From Candidatus Poribacteria bacterium (GTDB taxonomy: Bacteria > Poribacteria > WGA-4E > WGA-3G), in the NCBI GenBank assembly GCA_007571355.1, contig RKRO01000574.1, positions 1 to 7,644 on the forward strand: a stretch of DNA of 7,644 nucleotides. Direction: 5' to 3'. A model generated the notes under the pieces. It was not told the origin of the DNA. It made no database searches and saw only the letters and a list, made by a program, of their open reading frames with translations. This document shows positions 6,538 to 7,644 of the stretch, piece by piece. Position 1 is the stretch's first letter, and each line of letters opens with the position of its first letter. Both the position numbers and the translations under genes were made by a program.

Positions 6538-7644
6538 CTAATCAGTCTTTTTTTCTGTTGGGATGCCAAGCATACTGAGAAAGAAGGCAGAAAAAACCGT
6601 CTGTGTGCCCAATACCATCAAAAGTAGGGCAAAGAGTGCTGGCCTGACCTTCTGCAACACACCAAAGCCACTTTTCACCCAACTATATGCAATCCAACCA
6701 TCAATCAGGAATCCCACGGCAAATGTCACAAAACCAAGAATTAATCCCCGCTCAAGGGTAAAATGACGATGCACAAACTGAATCAGCGAGCCACTCTTGG
6801 AAAATCCGCGGCGGCGGCTTAAAGTTTGGGCGGAGAGCCCCAGCAACAAAATCTGATATCCGAGCAGACACAAAAGGCATGCTAAAACCATTACGTGAAT
6901 ATCGTAGGCACGTTCACCTATTTGCAAAGGACCGGGGAGCAGCGCGACGGTTCCAACTAAGCCCGACAGCAAAAGTAGAAACCCGGGGATAAGAAACAGA
7001 TAAGTAGGTGACAGCATCAGCATAAACCGCAGATGCCGCCACCCATCCGGAAAAGAATTCAGTTTCGATTCTCCTTTGCGAGGATAATAGGTTATCGGGA
7101 CCTCTGCGATTTTGAGGTTTACCTTTGTGGCGTTGATAACCATTTCTGAAGCAAACTCCATTCCTGTTGTCTGGAGTTCCATCTGCTGATAAGCCTCGCG
7201 CGTGAAGGCACGCATCCCGCAGTGGGCATCGGATACACCAGCGCGAAACAATAGATTCAGGATACCTGTCAAAACAGGGTTGCCGAGATAACGGTGAAGT
7301 TTCGGCATCGCCCCGGGCAGAATCTTGCCCTTTAACCTGCTGCCGATGACGAAATCATAACCGTTGCGCAAGGGGGTAATGAACCGCTCTAAGTCTGTGA
7401 AATCGTAGGTATCGTCGGAATCACCTATGATAATGTATTGCCCTTCTGCGGCAGCAATCCCCGCAAGATACGCAGCACCATAACCACGCAAGGGTTGATG
7501 AACAACGCGCGCACCGAGCTGCTCGGCAATCTCGACAGAAGCATCTGTGGATCCGTTGTCCGCAACAACTACTTCCCCCTGAATACTGAGATCTTTCATC
7601 GTCTTTAATGCTTTCTGAATACAGGCACCGAGTGTCTCTTCTTC
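6538..7644 (-). CDS. Membrane-anchored GT2 glycosyltransferase, dolichyl-phosphate sugar synthase-like (5' end outside window)
   Basis: The frame is open to the window edge: 15 codons before the first ATG (7599) read EEETLGACIQKALKT, the expected start of a GT2 domain after its first strand, so the true start is beyond the window and 368 codons are visible. Numbering from ATG 7599, GEVVVADNGSTDAS (8-21) is the nucleotide-binding strand, GDSDDTYDF (59-67) holds the DXD metal site, and DAHCGMRAF (124-132) and YYPRKGESKLNSF (171-183) are blocks typical of dolichyl-phosphate mannose/glucose synthase relatives. Four hydrophobic segments follow at about 197-222, 233-257, 285-307 and 319-344, anchoring it in the inner membrane. 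By family it would transfer a sugar from a nucleotide donor to polyprenyl phosphate, for a lipid-linked glycan. The donor sugar is unknown. The internally deleted GT2 and fkp follow on the same strand. Confidence 0.9.
   Translation of the reverse strand, partial: EEETLGACIQKALKTMKDLSIQGEVVVADNGSTDASVEIAEQLGARVVHQPLRGYGAAYLAGIAAAEGQYIIIGDSDDTYDFTDLERFITPLRNGYDFVIGSRLKGKILPGAMPKLHRYLGNPVLTGILNLLFRAGVSDAHCGMRAFTREAYQQMELQTTGMEFASEMVINATKVNLKIAEVPITYYPRKGESKLNSFPDGWRHLRFMLMLSPTYLFLIPGFLLLLSGLVGTVALLPGPLQIGERAYDIHVMVLACLLCLLGYQILLLGLSAQTLSRRRGFSKSGSLIQFVHRHFTLERGLILGFVTFAVGFLIDGWIAYSWVKSGFGVLQKVRPALFALLLMVLGTQTVFSAFFLSMLGIPTEKKTD

Noticed and set aside
1..7644. CRISPR array, tRNA, rRNA, transposase, toxin-antitoxin or phage defence genes
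   Set aside because: No regularly spaced repeats, cloverleaf-like sequence or matching protein motifs were seen on either strand.

Overview
The window is a piece of a bacterial chromosome or metagenomic contig with five protein-coding genes, most of them for making or transferring sugars. No RNA gene, CRISPR array, transposase or phage gene is visible. Base composition is mid-range. Genes start with ATG and often have purine-rich ribosome binding sites. Gaps carry short repeats and a hairpin of the kind scattered through genomes of uncultured bacteria. The mix of fucose salvage, glycosyltransferases and these repeats would fit a marine or sponge-associated lineage such as Candidatus Poribacteria. 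That placement is a low-confidence guess from memory and was not tested.

Layout. Left part, plus strand: a complete GT4 glycosyltransferase (26-1240), a 126-base gap with a heptamer repeat, and a 489-residue polyol-specific long-chain dehydrogenase (1367-2836). A convergent gap follows (2837-3179). It holds a hairpin repeat and a possible decayed reading frame. Right part, minus strand, read from the right edge: a membrane-anchored GT2 glycosyltransferase of the dolichyl-phosphate sugar synthase type (6538-7644, its 5' end lies outside the window); a 152-residue GT2 protein that looks like the two ends of a normal enzyme joined by an in-frame deletion (6047-6505); and a 933-residue Fkp-type protein with a sugar-nucleotide pyrophosphorylase-like half and a GHMP fucokinase half (3180-5981). 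Gaps of 32 and 65 bases suggest one transcript.

How the genes may work together. The Fkp-type protein would phosphorylate free L-fucose and, if bifunctional, convert it to GDP-L-fucose. The GT4 and GT2 enzymes are candidates for building a surface glycan, with the polytopic GT2 probably charging a polyprenyl-phosphate carrier at the inner membrane. The dehydrogenase belongs to a family acting on mannitol, arabinitol, fructuronate or tagaturonate and may serve sugar catabolism. Its link to the glycan genes is only by position. The most notable points are the internally deleted GT2, a small repeat inside the Fkp linker, and the hairpin plus decayed frame between the convergent gene sets. I found no convincing sign of a wholly new system.
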